Below, in pieces: positions 6,727 through 13,714 of a DNA stretch of 14,835 nt (the first letter of the stretch is position 1; each line of letters begins with the position of its first letter). Under the pieces are notes generated by a model. That model saw nothing but the letters and a program-made list of their open reading frames with translations, was not told the DNA's origin and made no database searches. This stretch comes from Bacillota bacterium. GTDB taxonomy: Bacteria; Bacillota_A; Clostridia; Lachnospirales; WQUN01. The stretch covers positions 1-14,835 of the forward strand of contig WQTQ01000179.1 in assembly GCA_009786175.1 (NCBI GenBank). Direction: 5' to 3'. The translations under genes and the position numbers were made by a program.

Positions 6727-8166
6727 ATGAGAATTTATAACACAATAAACCGTCAAAAGGACGAATTCATCCCCATCACACCCGGCAACATAAAAATGTA
6801 CACCTGCGGGCAAACCGTGTACAACGATATTCACATGGGCAACGCGCGGTTTTACGTGGTTTACGATGCCATCCGCCGCTACTTGGAATACCGCGGCTAC
6901 AACGTGGAATATGTGCAAAACTTTACGGACATCGACGACAAAACCATTCAGCGGGCCCGCGAGGAAGGCATTACCACAGAGCAAATTGCGGAAAAATACA
7001 TTGCAAGCACCAAGGCAGATTTAGCCGCGCTAAATGTAAAACCCGCTACCTTCAACCCGCGCGTAACCGAAGAAATACCCGCGATAAAAGAAATGATTTC
7101 GCAACTGATAAGCAGCGGCCACGCATATGAAAACAACGGTACCGTTTACTACGCCGTAGATTCGTTTGCGGACTATGGCAAGCTCTCCAAGAAGAACATC
7201 GACGACTTAGAAGCAGGCGCGAGGGTAGAAGTTGAACAGAACAAAAAGAATCCTATGGACTTTGTACTGTGGAAGCCCGCAAAACCCGGCGAACCAAGCT
7301 GGGAAAGCCCATGGAGCAATGGCCGCCCGGGCTGGCATATCGAATGCTCTGCCATGATTCGCAAATATCTTGGGGATCAAATTGACATACATGGCGGCGG
7401 TACGGATTTGATTTTCCCCCATCACGAAAATGAAATTGCACAAAGCGAAGCTGTAACAGGCAAAAACTTTGCAAACTATTGGATGCACTGCGGCATGATA
7501 ACTGTTGACCACAAAAAAATGTCTAAATCCCAGGGCAATTTTGCAACTCTCAAAGAAGTTGCGGAAAAATACCCCTACGATGTAATACGGTTTTTTATTT
7601 TGAGTGGGTATTATCGCAGCCCGATGGAATTTACAGATACTGTGCTAACTGCGGCACAGCAGGGGCTTAACAGGATTAAGAATTGCTACAGTAATATTTT
7701 ACATGCGATAGAAACCGGAAAATACAGAATGCGTATGGACTATCTGATTTTCGAATATGATTGGGAAAAATCGCAGATTAATGATGTCAAAGCGTATGTA
7801 GAGAATTTTATGCAGGCCATGGATGATGACTTTAACACTGCCGACGCGATAACAGCTGTTTTCGAGCTGGTTAAATACACCAACACTACAATTTTTAAGT
7901 ATGATTACCCTTACGAACATGTCCTGTATTTAGTCCACGATAAGCTTACACTATTAATGGACATCCTTGGCATAAGCCTGAACCAACCTAAAGACGAATC
8001 AGAAGACAACAGCTTCGCCGATAAAATCGAATCCCTAATCGCCGCACGCAAAGCCGCACGCAAAGCAAAGGACTTCGCCGAAGCAGACCGTATCCGTGAC
8101 GAAATTGCAAGCCTGGGCGTAGTACTGGAAGACACAAGGGAGGGCGTACGTTGGCACAAGGCGTAG
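6727..8166 (+). CDS. cysS: Cysteinyl-tRNA synthetase
   Basis: CysS is a class I aminoacyl-tRNA synthetase that charges tRNA-Cys in the cytoplasm. At 479 residues it is slightly longer than the E. coli enzyme (461). The HIGH-like motif is HMGN (36-39) and KMSKS is at 264-268. Zinc ligands that discriminate cysteine are all present: Cys27 (TCGQT), Cys207 (IECSA), His232 and Glu236 (FPHHENE). The DALR/anticodon-binding end follows, with the typical basic C-terminal stretch rich in Ala, Arg and Lys. A GGAAAGG ribosome site precedes the ATG. It ends inside mrnC (16-base overlap). There is no room for a T-box leader in the 64 bases upstream, although T-box control of cysS is common in Firmicutes. 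Confidence 0.97.
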   Translation: MRIYNTINRQKDEFIPITPGNIKMYTCGQTVYNDIHMGNARFYVVYDAIRRYLEYRGYNVEYVQNFTDIDDKTIQRAREEGITTEQIAEKYIASTKADLAALNVKPATFNPRVTEEIPAIKEMISQLISSGHAYENNGTVYYAVDSFADYGKLSKKNIDDLEAGARVEVEQNKKNPMDFVLWKPAKPGEPSWESPWSNGRPGWHIECSAMIRKYLGDQIDIHGGGTDLIFPHHENEIAQSEAVTGKNFANYWMHCGMITVDHKKMSKSQGNFATLKEVAEKYPYDVIRFFILSGYYRSPMEFTDTVLTAAQQGLNRIKNCYSNILHAIETGKYRMRMDYLIFEYDWEKSQINDVKAYVENFMQAMDDDFNTADAITAVFELVKYTNTTIFKYDYPYEHVLYLVHDKLTLLMDILGISLNQPKDESEDNSFADKIESLIAARKAARKAKDFAEADRIRDEIASLGVVLEDTREGVRWHKA

Positions 8167-8528
8167 CAGAATTCGCCTACTTAGGCGACGCGGTATTTGA
8201 ACTAATGGTACGTGACATGCTGCTAAACCAAGGCGTACCCTTCCGCGACATGAGCCGCCGGGCAAAGGATTATGTATCCGCCGTAGCCCAAGGTGCCATG
8301 TATCACAAAATTTTTGACGCGCTTACGGAAGAAGAGCAGTGCATAATGAAACGGGGGCGCAACTTGCACAGTGCGTCCCGGGCTAAAAGCGCAGGAGTTT
8401 CCGAATACCGCCATGCCACGGGGCTGGAAGCACTTTTCGGGTACTTGCACCATAAAGGGGACTTTGCCCGGCTTAACCAAGTTTTTGAATTGTGTATAGG
8501 AGAGAAAACAAATGAACCGCAAACATGA
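8151..8528 (+). CDS. mrnC: Mini-ribonuclease III
   Basis: Mini-III is an RNase III catalytic domain without the dsRNA-binding domain; in B. subtilis it trims both ends of 23S rRNA precursor. This copy has 125 residues (B. subtilis 143), with YLGDAVFE (10-17, Asp13 in the catalytic site), the conserved EEQCIMKRGRN (61-71) and TGLEALFGYLH (90-100, with Glu93 as the second acidic site). The start is a TTG at 8151, preceded by GGGAGG about 6 bases upstream; no ATG exists near the N-terminus. It overlaps cysS by 16 bases and rlmB by 17, implying coupled translation. MrnC and RlmB both act on 23S rRNA. Confidence 0.93.
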   Translation: MAQGVAEFAYLGDAVFELMVRDMLLNQGVPFRDMSRRAKDYVSAVAQGAMYHKIFDALTEEEQCIMKRGRNLHSASRAKSAGVSEYRHATGLEALFGYLHHKGDFARLNQVFELCIGEKTNEPQT

Positions 8529-9387
8529 GAAACCTGCAAACCGCAAAGGTGACAAGCCGCCCTTTCGCAAAAACCAACGCCCAACCTACGGCAAAGATAA
8601 ACCGGCTGTAAATGAAGACGAAAACTTTATCGAGCCCGCCAACCTAATACTTGAGGGGCGCAAAGCCGTACTGGAAGCATTAAACCACGAAAAGCCCATT
8701 GACCGGATACTTGTACGTTGCGACAGGGGCAAGCAGGTGGAAGGCACCTTGCGCCTTATCGTGGCAAAGGCACGGGAACTAAAAATTGTTGTACAGGAAG
8801 TAGAGCGGCCAAAACTGGACGAACTTTCCGAAACCGGTCACCACCAAGGGATAATGGCCCTTAGCCCTGCTGTGCCATACGTAGAAGTTGCGGACATTTT
8901 ACAAATTGCAAAAGACCGCAACCAGCCCCCGTTTATCATTATCCTGGACGGCGTAACAGACCCCCACAACCTGGGCGCGGTAATGCGCACGGCAGAGGCT
9001 GGCGGTGCCCATGGCATTATCATACCTAAGCGGCGAGCCGTTGGGCTAACGGGTACCGTGGCCAAAACTTCTGCCGGGGCAATAAACCACATTGCCGTGG
9101 CAAGGGTTAACAACATAACCCGCACCTTGGACGAACTTAAAGCCGCAGGCGTGTGGATTGCCTGCGCAGACATGGGCGGTACAAGCCTGTACGAGGCAGA
9201 TTTAAGCGGCCCTATTGCACTGGTTTTTGGCGCGGAAGGTGAAGGCGTAAGCCGTCTTGTGGCAGAAAATTCTGACTTTACCGTTAGCATCCCAATGCTT
9301 GGCAAAATCGGTTCTTTAAACGTATCTGTGGCCGCGGGTATTATCGCCTACGAAGTTGTACGGGCCCGTACTGTCGGTAAAAAATAA
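8512..9387 (+). CDS. rlmB: 23S rRNA (guanosine-2'-O)-methyltransferase, TrmH/RlmB family
   Basis: This SPOUT-class, SAM-dependent 2'-O-methyltransferase has 291 residues. Residues 1-35 are a very basic, disordered-looking extension (many Lys, Arg, Asn and Pro), likely to touch rRNA. An L30e-like substrate-binding domain starts at NLILEGRKAV (44-53). The SPOUT domain holds motif 1 with Asn153 and Arg159 (HNLGAVMRTAE), motif 2 FGAEGEG (239-245) and motif 3 IPMLGKIGSLNVSVA (260-274), which form the trefoil knot that binds SAM. In E. coli RlmB methylates G2251 of 23S rRNA; the exact target here is inferred from family membership. The ATG follows AGGAGAG and lies within the end of mrnC. Confidence 0.93.
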   Translation: MNRKHEKPANRKGDKPPFRKNQRPTYGKDKPAVNEDENFIEPANLILEGRKAVLEALNHEKPIDRILVRCDRGKQVEGTLRLIVAKARELKIVVQEVERPKLDELSETGHHQGIMALSPAVPYVEVADILQIAKDRNQPPFIIILDGVTDPHNLGAVMRTAEAGGAHGIIIPKRRAVGLTGTVAKTSAGAINHIAVARVNNITRTLDELKAAGVWIACADMGGTSLYEADLSGPIALVFGAEGEGVSRLVAENSDFTVSIPMLGKIGSLNVSVAAGIIAYEVVRARTVGKK

Positions 9388-9388
9388 A

Positions 9389-9907
9389 ATGGCCGCCCAT
9401 TATTTACTGGTGGATGGCTACAATGTAATCCACGCAAACAAAGAACTTGCCGCCCTTGCGGCGGACTCGCTGGAAACGGCCCGTAAAAGGCTAAGCGATG
9501 CCCTATGCGAGTTTAAGGCACTTAGCCGGTACCGCATAATTTTGGTGTTCGACGCCCACCTTGTAGCGGGTGGTATTGGCAGTGTGGAAGAGTATCACAA
9601 CATAAAAATTGTGTTTACCAAGGAAGCGGAAACCGCCGACCATTACATCGAAAGCGCGGCGTACAAACTGGGCAAGAAAAACGACCGTATAACCGTAGCC
9701 ACTTCCGACGTGTTAGAGCAGGTAATAATCCTTGGGCAGGGCGCGGCGCGGATTTCTGCGGAGGATTTATGGTTGGAAATTGAGAATACAAAGGAAGATG
9801 TACGTGTCCGCTACGTTCGCAACCGCCCAATAAAAAAGAACCCCATCGAAAGCCTTCTGGACAAGGAAACCGCAAGGATATTTGAGGAGATGCGTTATGG
9901 AAAATGA
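9389..9907 (+). CDS. yacP: NYN-domain (PIN-like) protein YacP / Rae1 homologue
   Basis: This 172-residue protein matches the YacP/Rae1 family (B. subtilis about 170). Acidic residues expected of a PIN-like NYN nuclease are visible: Asp9 (LLVDGYNVIH), Asp55 (LVFDAH), Asp84 (ETADHYIE) and Asp107 (VATSDVLEQ). B. subtilis Rae1 is a ribosome-associated endoribonuclease that cuts certain mRNAs in the A site, so a role in mRNA turnover on ribosomes is likely here. The start is the ATG at 9389, one base after the rlmB stop; an upstream in-frame TTG at 9356 would lie inside rlmB and adds a non-conserved tail. The SD is weak, so coupling to rlmB probably matters. The C-terminal end overlaps sigH by 11 bases. 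Confidence 0.92.
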   Translation: MAAHYLLVDGYNVIHANKELAALAADSLETARKRLSDALCEFKALSRYRIILVFDAHLVAGGIGSVEEYHNIKIVFTKEAETADHYIESAAYKLGKKNDRITVATSDVLEQVIILGQGAARISAEDLWLEIENTKEDVRVRYVRNRPIKKNPIESLLDKETARIFEEMRYGK

Positions 9908-10490
9908 CATAACAAATGACGAACTGCTTGTGGCAAAAGCCCGCAAAGGTGACACCAATGCCTTAGAGCTTCTTATGCACAGCTTCAAACCCCTGGTTAA
10001 ATCCAAGGCAAAAGACTACTTTCTTACCGGCGGCGACTTGGAGGACTTAATCCAGGAAGGTATGATTGGCTTGTACAAAGCTTTTCTGGATTTTGACCCG
10101 GCAAAAAATGTGAAATTTGCCTCTTTCGCCGGCCTTTGCGTGGTGCGTCAAATACAAACGGCGATAAAAGCCGCAAGCCGTCAAAAACACATGCCCCTTA
10201 ACTCGTCCCTTTCACTACATCGGGAAACTACCAACGAAACGGAGCTTGATAAAATCCCGGACAGCAGAATAAACGACCCGGAAGCCCTAATTTTAAGCCG
10301 CGAGGCCTACAAAAATATTGATGATTTTATACATGACAAGTTAACCCCTCTGGAATACGACGTACTTACCCTTCATATGGAAGGGAAGACTCATTTGGAA
10401 ATCGCGAACGCTTTGGGCAAAAATATGAAGTCTGTAGACAATACTTTACAGCGCATACGAAGGAAAATTGCCAAGGCTATTGTGCTGTAA
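9897..10490 (+). CDS. sigH: RNA polymerase sporulation sigma factor SigH
   Basis: SigH (sigma-30) directs transition-state genes at the onset of sporulation. The protein has 197 residues; B. subtilis SigH has 218. Region 2 includes the core-binding stretch DLEDLIQEGMIGLYKA and the -10 recognition part around FASFAGLCVVRQIQTAIKAA, followed by the family-typical RQKHMPLNSSLSL. Region 4 holds the helix-turn-helix around LEIANALGKNMKSVDNTLQR. The start is the ATG at 9897, placed 7 bases after GAGGAG; an upstream TTG at 9882 overlaps that ribosome site. It ends the cysS-sigH gene run, as in B. subtilis. Its last 14 bases overlap the end of the opposing amidase gene, and no intrinsic terminator directly follows. 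Confidence 0.93.
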   Translation: MENDITNDELLVAKARKGDTNALELLMHSFKPLVKSKAKDYFLTGGDLEDLIQEGMIGLYKAFLDFDPAKNVKFASFAGLCVVRQIQTAIKAASRQKHMPLNSSLSLHRETTNETELDKIPDSRINDPEALILSREAYKNIDDFIHDKLTPLEYDVLTLHMEGKTHLEIANALGKNMKSVDNTLQRIRRKIAKAIVL

Positions 10491-11115
10491 AATAATCCAC
10501 AATGCCCAAGTAAATACCCCAGGCCATCTTTTCCTGGTATGCTTCACTAGATAATTTTTGCCGTTCGTTGTAATTTGTCAAAAAGCCGCATTCCACAAGC
10601 ACTGCAGGCATTTCTGTCTGTTTTAGCACAAAATAATTGCTGTTGGCCCTTGGTTTAAATTTGTTCCCGCTGTCTACAAATTCTTTTATCCGGTTTTGCA
10701 CCAGGTTGGCAAGCTTTTGACTGTTGTCGGATTCGTTAAAGAAAAAGACTTGCGCCCCTTTTACGTTGGGCGTCGCATAAGAGTTTTGATGAATACTGAT
10801 AAATATATCTGCGTTGCTGGTATTGGCTATAAGCCGCCTTACGCTCATGTCACCGGACTTGTTGTTGGCAAGGTCGGAATCGTCTATGCGCGTGATAATA
10901 ACAGTTGCCCCGCCCTGCTCTAAAAACACTTGCAATTTTTTGGCAATGTTAAGGTTTATGTCCTTTTCTTCCACTTTACCGCTAACCATACCGGGATCCC
11001 ACCCGCCGTGGCCCGCGTCAATTACAATTATTTTGCGGCTAAGGGGCAATTGGTGAGCAGACACTGCAAACGGAGCATTACAAAGTACACATAATAAAAA
11101 CAAGATTAATTTCAT
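10477..11115 (-). CDS. cwlD: N-acetylmuramoyl-L-alanine amidase, CwlD-like
   Basis: This 212-residue exported Amidase_3 enzyme begins with a signal peptide (hydrophobic 3-20, ending VSA-H). The zinc site is complete: His36 (DAGHGG), Glu50 (VEEKD) and His109 (SIHQN); Glu175 (VECGFLTN) is the catalytic acid. It lacks extra cell-wall-binding domains. Size and layout fit CwlD, which removes peptides from muramic acid during spore cortex synthesis and so enables muramic-lactam formation. A vegetative amidase of the same family cannot be excluded. The ATG follows GAGGTGG closely; this ribosome site lies in a strong hairpin. The gene converges on sigH, overlapping by 14 bases. Confidence 0.87.
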   Translation of the reverse strand: MKLILFLLCVLCNAPFAVSAHQLPLSRKIIVIDAGHGGWDPGMVSGKVEEKDINLNIAKKLQVFLEQGGATVIITRIDDSDLANNKSGDMSVRRLIANTSNADIFISIHQNSYATPNVKGAQVFFFNESDNSQKLANLVQNRIKEFVDSGNKFKPRANSNYFVLKQTEMPAVLVECGFLTNYNERQKLSSEAYQEKMAWGIYLGIVDYFTAQ

Positions 11116-11162
11116 AATCCACCTCGTACAATATTCTGCATTTATGATACTCGAAGTGGATT
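11116..11162. promoter_or_regulatory. Hairpin covering the cwlD ribosome binding site; terminator-like on the other strand
   Basis: In the cwlD message (minus strand) AATCCACTTCG (11162-11152) can pair with CGAGGTGGATT (11126-11116) over 11 base pairs with one G-U pair and a 25-base loop. The second arm contains the whole cwlD SD and abuts the ATG. On the plus strand the same arms pair with one C-A mismatch and are followed directly by a T-run that continues to 11167, which resembles an intrinsic terminator with an unusually long loop. Confidence 0.5.
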
Positions 11163-11217
11163 TTTTTATTCCTATGCGATAAAATGTAAATCAATTCAAA
11201 TGAAAATGAGGTAATCC

Positions 11218-11640
11218 ATGAACATTTTAATTATTGACGGCCACGGTGGCGGCCTTGGAGCCCAGCTGGTTTCCGCCGTAGTGAAAAATTTCCCGGAACA
11301 TAAGGTACGCGCAGTGGGTACAAACAGCACCGCAACTGTGGCAATGATAAGGGCCGGTGCTAAAGAAGCCGCCACAGGCGAAAATGCCGTAATAGTAGGC
11401 TGCAGAACAGCGGATATTATTATTGGCCCCGTTGGGATTGTAATTGCCGATTCGTTACTTGGGGAAGTCACCCCAAAAATGGTGGTTGCCATAGGGCAAA
11501 GCCAGGGGAAGCGGCTGCTAATACCAATTAACCAGTGCGATAATATAATTGTAGGCGTATCAAACGTGCCTGTAAGCAAGCTGCTGCAAAGCGTTGTGGC
11601 ATTCATAAAAGAAGAAAGCGCGGGTGCATCGGATGTATAA
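11218..11640 (+). CDS. DUF3842 family protein
   Basis: This 140-residue protein belongs to DUF3842, a conserved Clostridia family of unknown function. It starts with a glycine-rich nucleotide-binding-like loop after a short beta strand (ILIIDGHGGGLG), suggesting a Rossmann-like fold. Conserved blocks include GTNSTATVAMIRAGA, ATGENAVIV and GPVGIVIADSLLGEVTPKM, followed by IPINQCDN. There is no signal peptide or membrane segment. The ATG follows GAGGT by 6 bases. Its end overlaps the start of the ECF-transporter S component, so the two are probably translated together and may share a metabolite. No enzymatic role can be assigned. Confidence 0.85.
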   Translation: MNILIIDGHGGGLGAQLVSAVVKNFPEHKVRAVGTNSTATVAMIRAGAKEAATGENAVIVGCRTADIIIGPVGIVIADSLLGEVTPKMVVAIGQSQGKRLLIPINQCDNIIVGVSNVPVSKLLQSVVAFIKEESAGASDV

Positions 11641-12175
11641 TATGTCACAAATAAAAAAATACGTGATTACAGCCATGTGTATCACTTTATGTACTGTTTT
11701 GCCGCTTGTTCTTCATGCGGTACCCGGGGCCGGAAGCACTATTTTGCCAATGCACATACCGGTTTTATTGTGCGGGCTTATCGCAGGGCCGTATTTTGGG
11801 CTGCTGGCCGGGCTTTTGGGGCCGCTGCTTTCCAGTTTTATAACGGGGATGCCCCCCATGGCCTACGCGCCAATAATGATGACGGAACTTGCCGTATACG
11901 GCGCAATTACGGGCTTGCTAATCCGCCTTGTACGCACCAAAAATAATTATTTTAACATTTATGCCGCACTTATTCCCGCTATGGTTGTGGGGCGCATTAT
12001 AACCGGTATTGCCCGGGCACTTTTTTTTACCCCTGCAGCGGCCAACGAAACAACTCTTTTAGCCTGGTGGATAACAAGTTACTTCATCACCAGCTTACCG
12101 GGGATTATTATCCAACTGATTTTACTCCCCATAATTATTGTGGCCCTGGAAAAAGCAAACCTTATTCGGAAGTAA
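11633..12175 (+). CDS. ECF transporter S component (substrate-binding membrane subunit)
   Basis: This is a 180-residue, very hydrophobic protein with about six membrane segments. The segment PMHIPVLLCGLIAGPYFGLLAGLLGPLLSSFITGMPPM (given here only by its ends: PMHIPVLL and FITGMPP) is characteristic of a vitamin-type ECF S component, which captures a small vitamin or precursor and docks on a shared EcfA/A'/T module. No energising subunits are nearby, as usual for group II ECF systems. The substrate cannot be read from sequence. Starts at 11624 (GTG), 11633 (ATG) and 11642 (ATG) are possible; I chose 11633 because GGGTG lies 6 bases upstream and it overlaps the DUF3842 stop. The 3' end overlaps the opposing DUF2161 gene by 14 bases. 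Confidence 0.85.
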   Translation: MYNMSQIKKYVITAMCITLCTVLPLVLHAVPGAGSTILPMHIPVLLCGLIAGPYFGLLAGLLGPLLSSFITGMPPMAYAPIMMTELAVYGAITGLLIRLVRTKNNYFNIYAALIPAMVVGRIITGIARALFFTPAAANETTLLAWWITSYFITSLPGIIIQLILLPIIIVALEKANLIRK

Positions 12176-12869
12176 GCATGTCCGCCTTCATCCTGTAGTA
12201 TACCACCAGGCTGGCGGCGGCGTTATCTTCCAGGTACCCAATACCAACGTCGGACAGCCCGTACATCCCTTTAGAAACCTTTTCAAACCAGCCCAGCATA
12301 TTTGTCCGCAGCAGGTAGCTTGCGTCTTTCTCGCAGCCAAGTTTTACTAACTCTTTTGGGCTGGCCGCGCCCTTTACCTCCAGCAAGCAAGCAATGCGAA
12401 CGCACCGCTCCCGGTAGGCGGTGTTAATTTGCGTTTTGGTTGTCCCCCCCGTAGAGTCTACAGACCGCCCTGCGATTTCTTTTTTTAGGGCAGCTGTTTT
12501 TTTATTTTTTTTGTCGTCCTTGCCAACAGGGAAAATAATAATTTCCGCGTACTTTGCCGGGGTGTCCAGGGCTACAGTAATAAGCCCCAACTGCAGTTTT
12601 TTCACAAGTTTTTGTAATTTACGAAAATTGCCATCCCGCGCGTTTTTAGGGCGTGGAATGGCAACAAAAACCCAGCCGGTGGCCGTCTGACGCTCCATGG
12701 CTTGGTAAATTAGTGTAATATTTGCAGAAAGCTTCATTTCTACAATCCACAAAATATCGTCCTTAACGGCGGCAATGTCGCAGCCCTTCACTTCGCCCCG
12801 CACAGTAAAACCCTGTTCCGTTAGCAATTTGCGGATTGGTTCGTACATATCCGATTCTTTAAATTTCAT
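12162..12869 (-). CDS. DUF2161 protein with PD-(D/E)XK nuclease-like fold
   Basis: This 235-residue protein resembles the DUF2161 (COG5482) family, described as putative PD-(D/E)XK-type phosphodiesterases. The N-terminal domain shows the nuclease-like pattern Glu26, Asp31 (GCDIAAV), Glu44-x-Lys46 (IVEMKLS) and Gln56 (YQAMERQ). A Lys-rich linker lies near 115-130. The C-terminal part (about 150-235) looks like a winged-helix domain, possibly for DNA binding. The true substrate is unknown. It starts one base after the BI-1 gene stop with only a weak SD (GGCGG), so it depends on coupling to that gene. No restriction or phage genes are nearby. Confidence 0.8.
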   Translation of the reverse strand: MKFKESDMYEPIRKLLTEQGFTVRGEVKGCDIAAVKDDILWIVEMKLSANITLIYQAMERQTATGWVFVAIPRPKNARDGNFRKLQKLVKKLQLGLITVALDTPAKYAEIIIFPVGKDDKKNKKTAALKKEIAGRSVDSTGGTTKTQINTAYRERCVRIACLLEVKGAASPKELVKLGCEKDASYLLRTNMLGWFEKVSKGMYGLSDVGIGYLEDNAAASLVVYYRMKADMLTSE

Positions 12870-12870
12870 A

Positions 12871-13662
12871 CTACCGCCGTCTGCCCCTGCTTGCCAGTAA
12901 AATTAACACCCGCAAGAAAATATTGATAAACGCCAGGTACAGCGTAAGCGCACCGTGAATGGCCAAGTTACTTGCCAAAGCTTCCTGTTCCCAGGTTAGC
13001 GTGCCGTCCGGGTTGTCGCCGTAAAGGGCAACCTGAGCGTAGCAGTTTTTAATTCTGTTGGTGTGGTAGGCAACCAGGCCCAAGAATATCCCCAAGCCGC
13101 CAACAATTATAATAAATTCCAAAAAAGTGTTGCCCAAAAACCAGTTTGCGACACCGGCAATTATTACACCAAAAAGCCCCATAATAAGCAGGTTGCCAAT
13201 GTTGGTCAAATCGCTTCTTGTTACAAACCCGTAAACTGCCATAACGCCAAAGCTAACTGCCGTAATGCCAAATGCAGCCACCACCGTAGACATACCCACA
13301 TAGTACGCGCCAAAAATGTAAACTATCAGGCCGAAAGTAAGCCCGTTTAGCGCGGCGTAAACTACATACAGCAACTTGGCCGTAGACGGATGCATCCTGT
13401 GAACCCGGGCAGACATAAAAAATACCAGCACAAATTGCACGATTACAATTGCCAAAGTAAACTCTAGTGCCGTGGCTATAAACTGAGCAAAAGCCATACT
13501 TGCGTTTGTGCCAACAACAATGGCCACGGTAGTTAGGGTTGTAACCAACAGGCCAAAAAACATCCATCCAAACACTTTTGCCACGTAGGAATTTATTGCG
13601 TATTCCTCTAGCAAGCTAATGTCTACAAAATTGTCCGGGTCGTAGTACTCGTGTTGATTCAT
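12871..13662 (-). CDS. Bax inhibitor-1/YccA family membrane protein
   Basis: This 263-residue integral membrane protein has about seven membrane segments and a short hydrophilic N-terminus (to about residue 25), as usual for bacterial BI-1 (TMBIM) proteins such as B. subtilis YetJ, a pH-sensitive calcium leak channel. Family-typical blocks include the NGLTFG motif near 106-111 and the C-terminal GALTLYL-FIN block. Unusually, the two aspartates of the YetJ sensor pair appear to be replaced: the common AYDT motif is AYHT (His200), and the common LYLDFIN is LYLAFIN (Ala244). A positively charged tail (ASRGRRR) ends the protein. The ATG follows GGGAGG. DUF2161 follows after one base. Confidence 0.9.
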   Translation of the reverse strand: MNQHEYYDPDNFVDISLLEEYAINSYVAKVFGWMFFGLLVTTLTTVAIVVGTNASMAFAQFIATALEFTLAIVIVQFVLVFFMSARVHRMHPSTAKLLYVVYAALNGLTFGLIVYIFGAYYVGMSTVVAAFGITAVSFGVMAVYGFVTRSDLTNIGNLLIMGLFGVIIAGVANWFLGNTFLEFIIIVGGLGIFLGLVAYHTNRIKNCYAQVALYGDNPDGTLTWEQEALASNLAIHGALTLYLAFINIFLRVLILLASRGRRR

Positions 13663-13714
13663 AAAAAACCTCCCATAATGTGATTGATTTTATTTTGCTC
13701 TAAAAAATTGCTCT

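Noticed and set aside
11116..11217. Sporulation-sigma (E/G-type) promoter for cwlD
   Set aside because: GCATA-like and CATAA-like pieces exist but their spacing (20-26 bases) does not fit, so I do not call a promoter.
13695..13714. Direct repeat TTGCTCT twice, 13 bases apart, between the M23 and BI-1 genes
   Set aside because: It is short, in an A/T-rich spacer, and I could not connect it to a promoter or known binding site.
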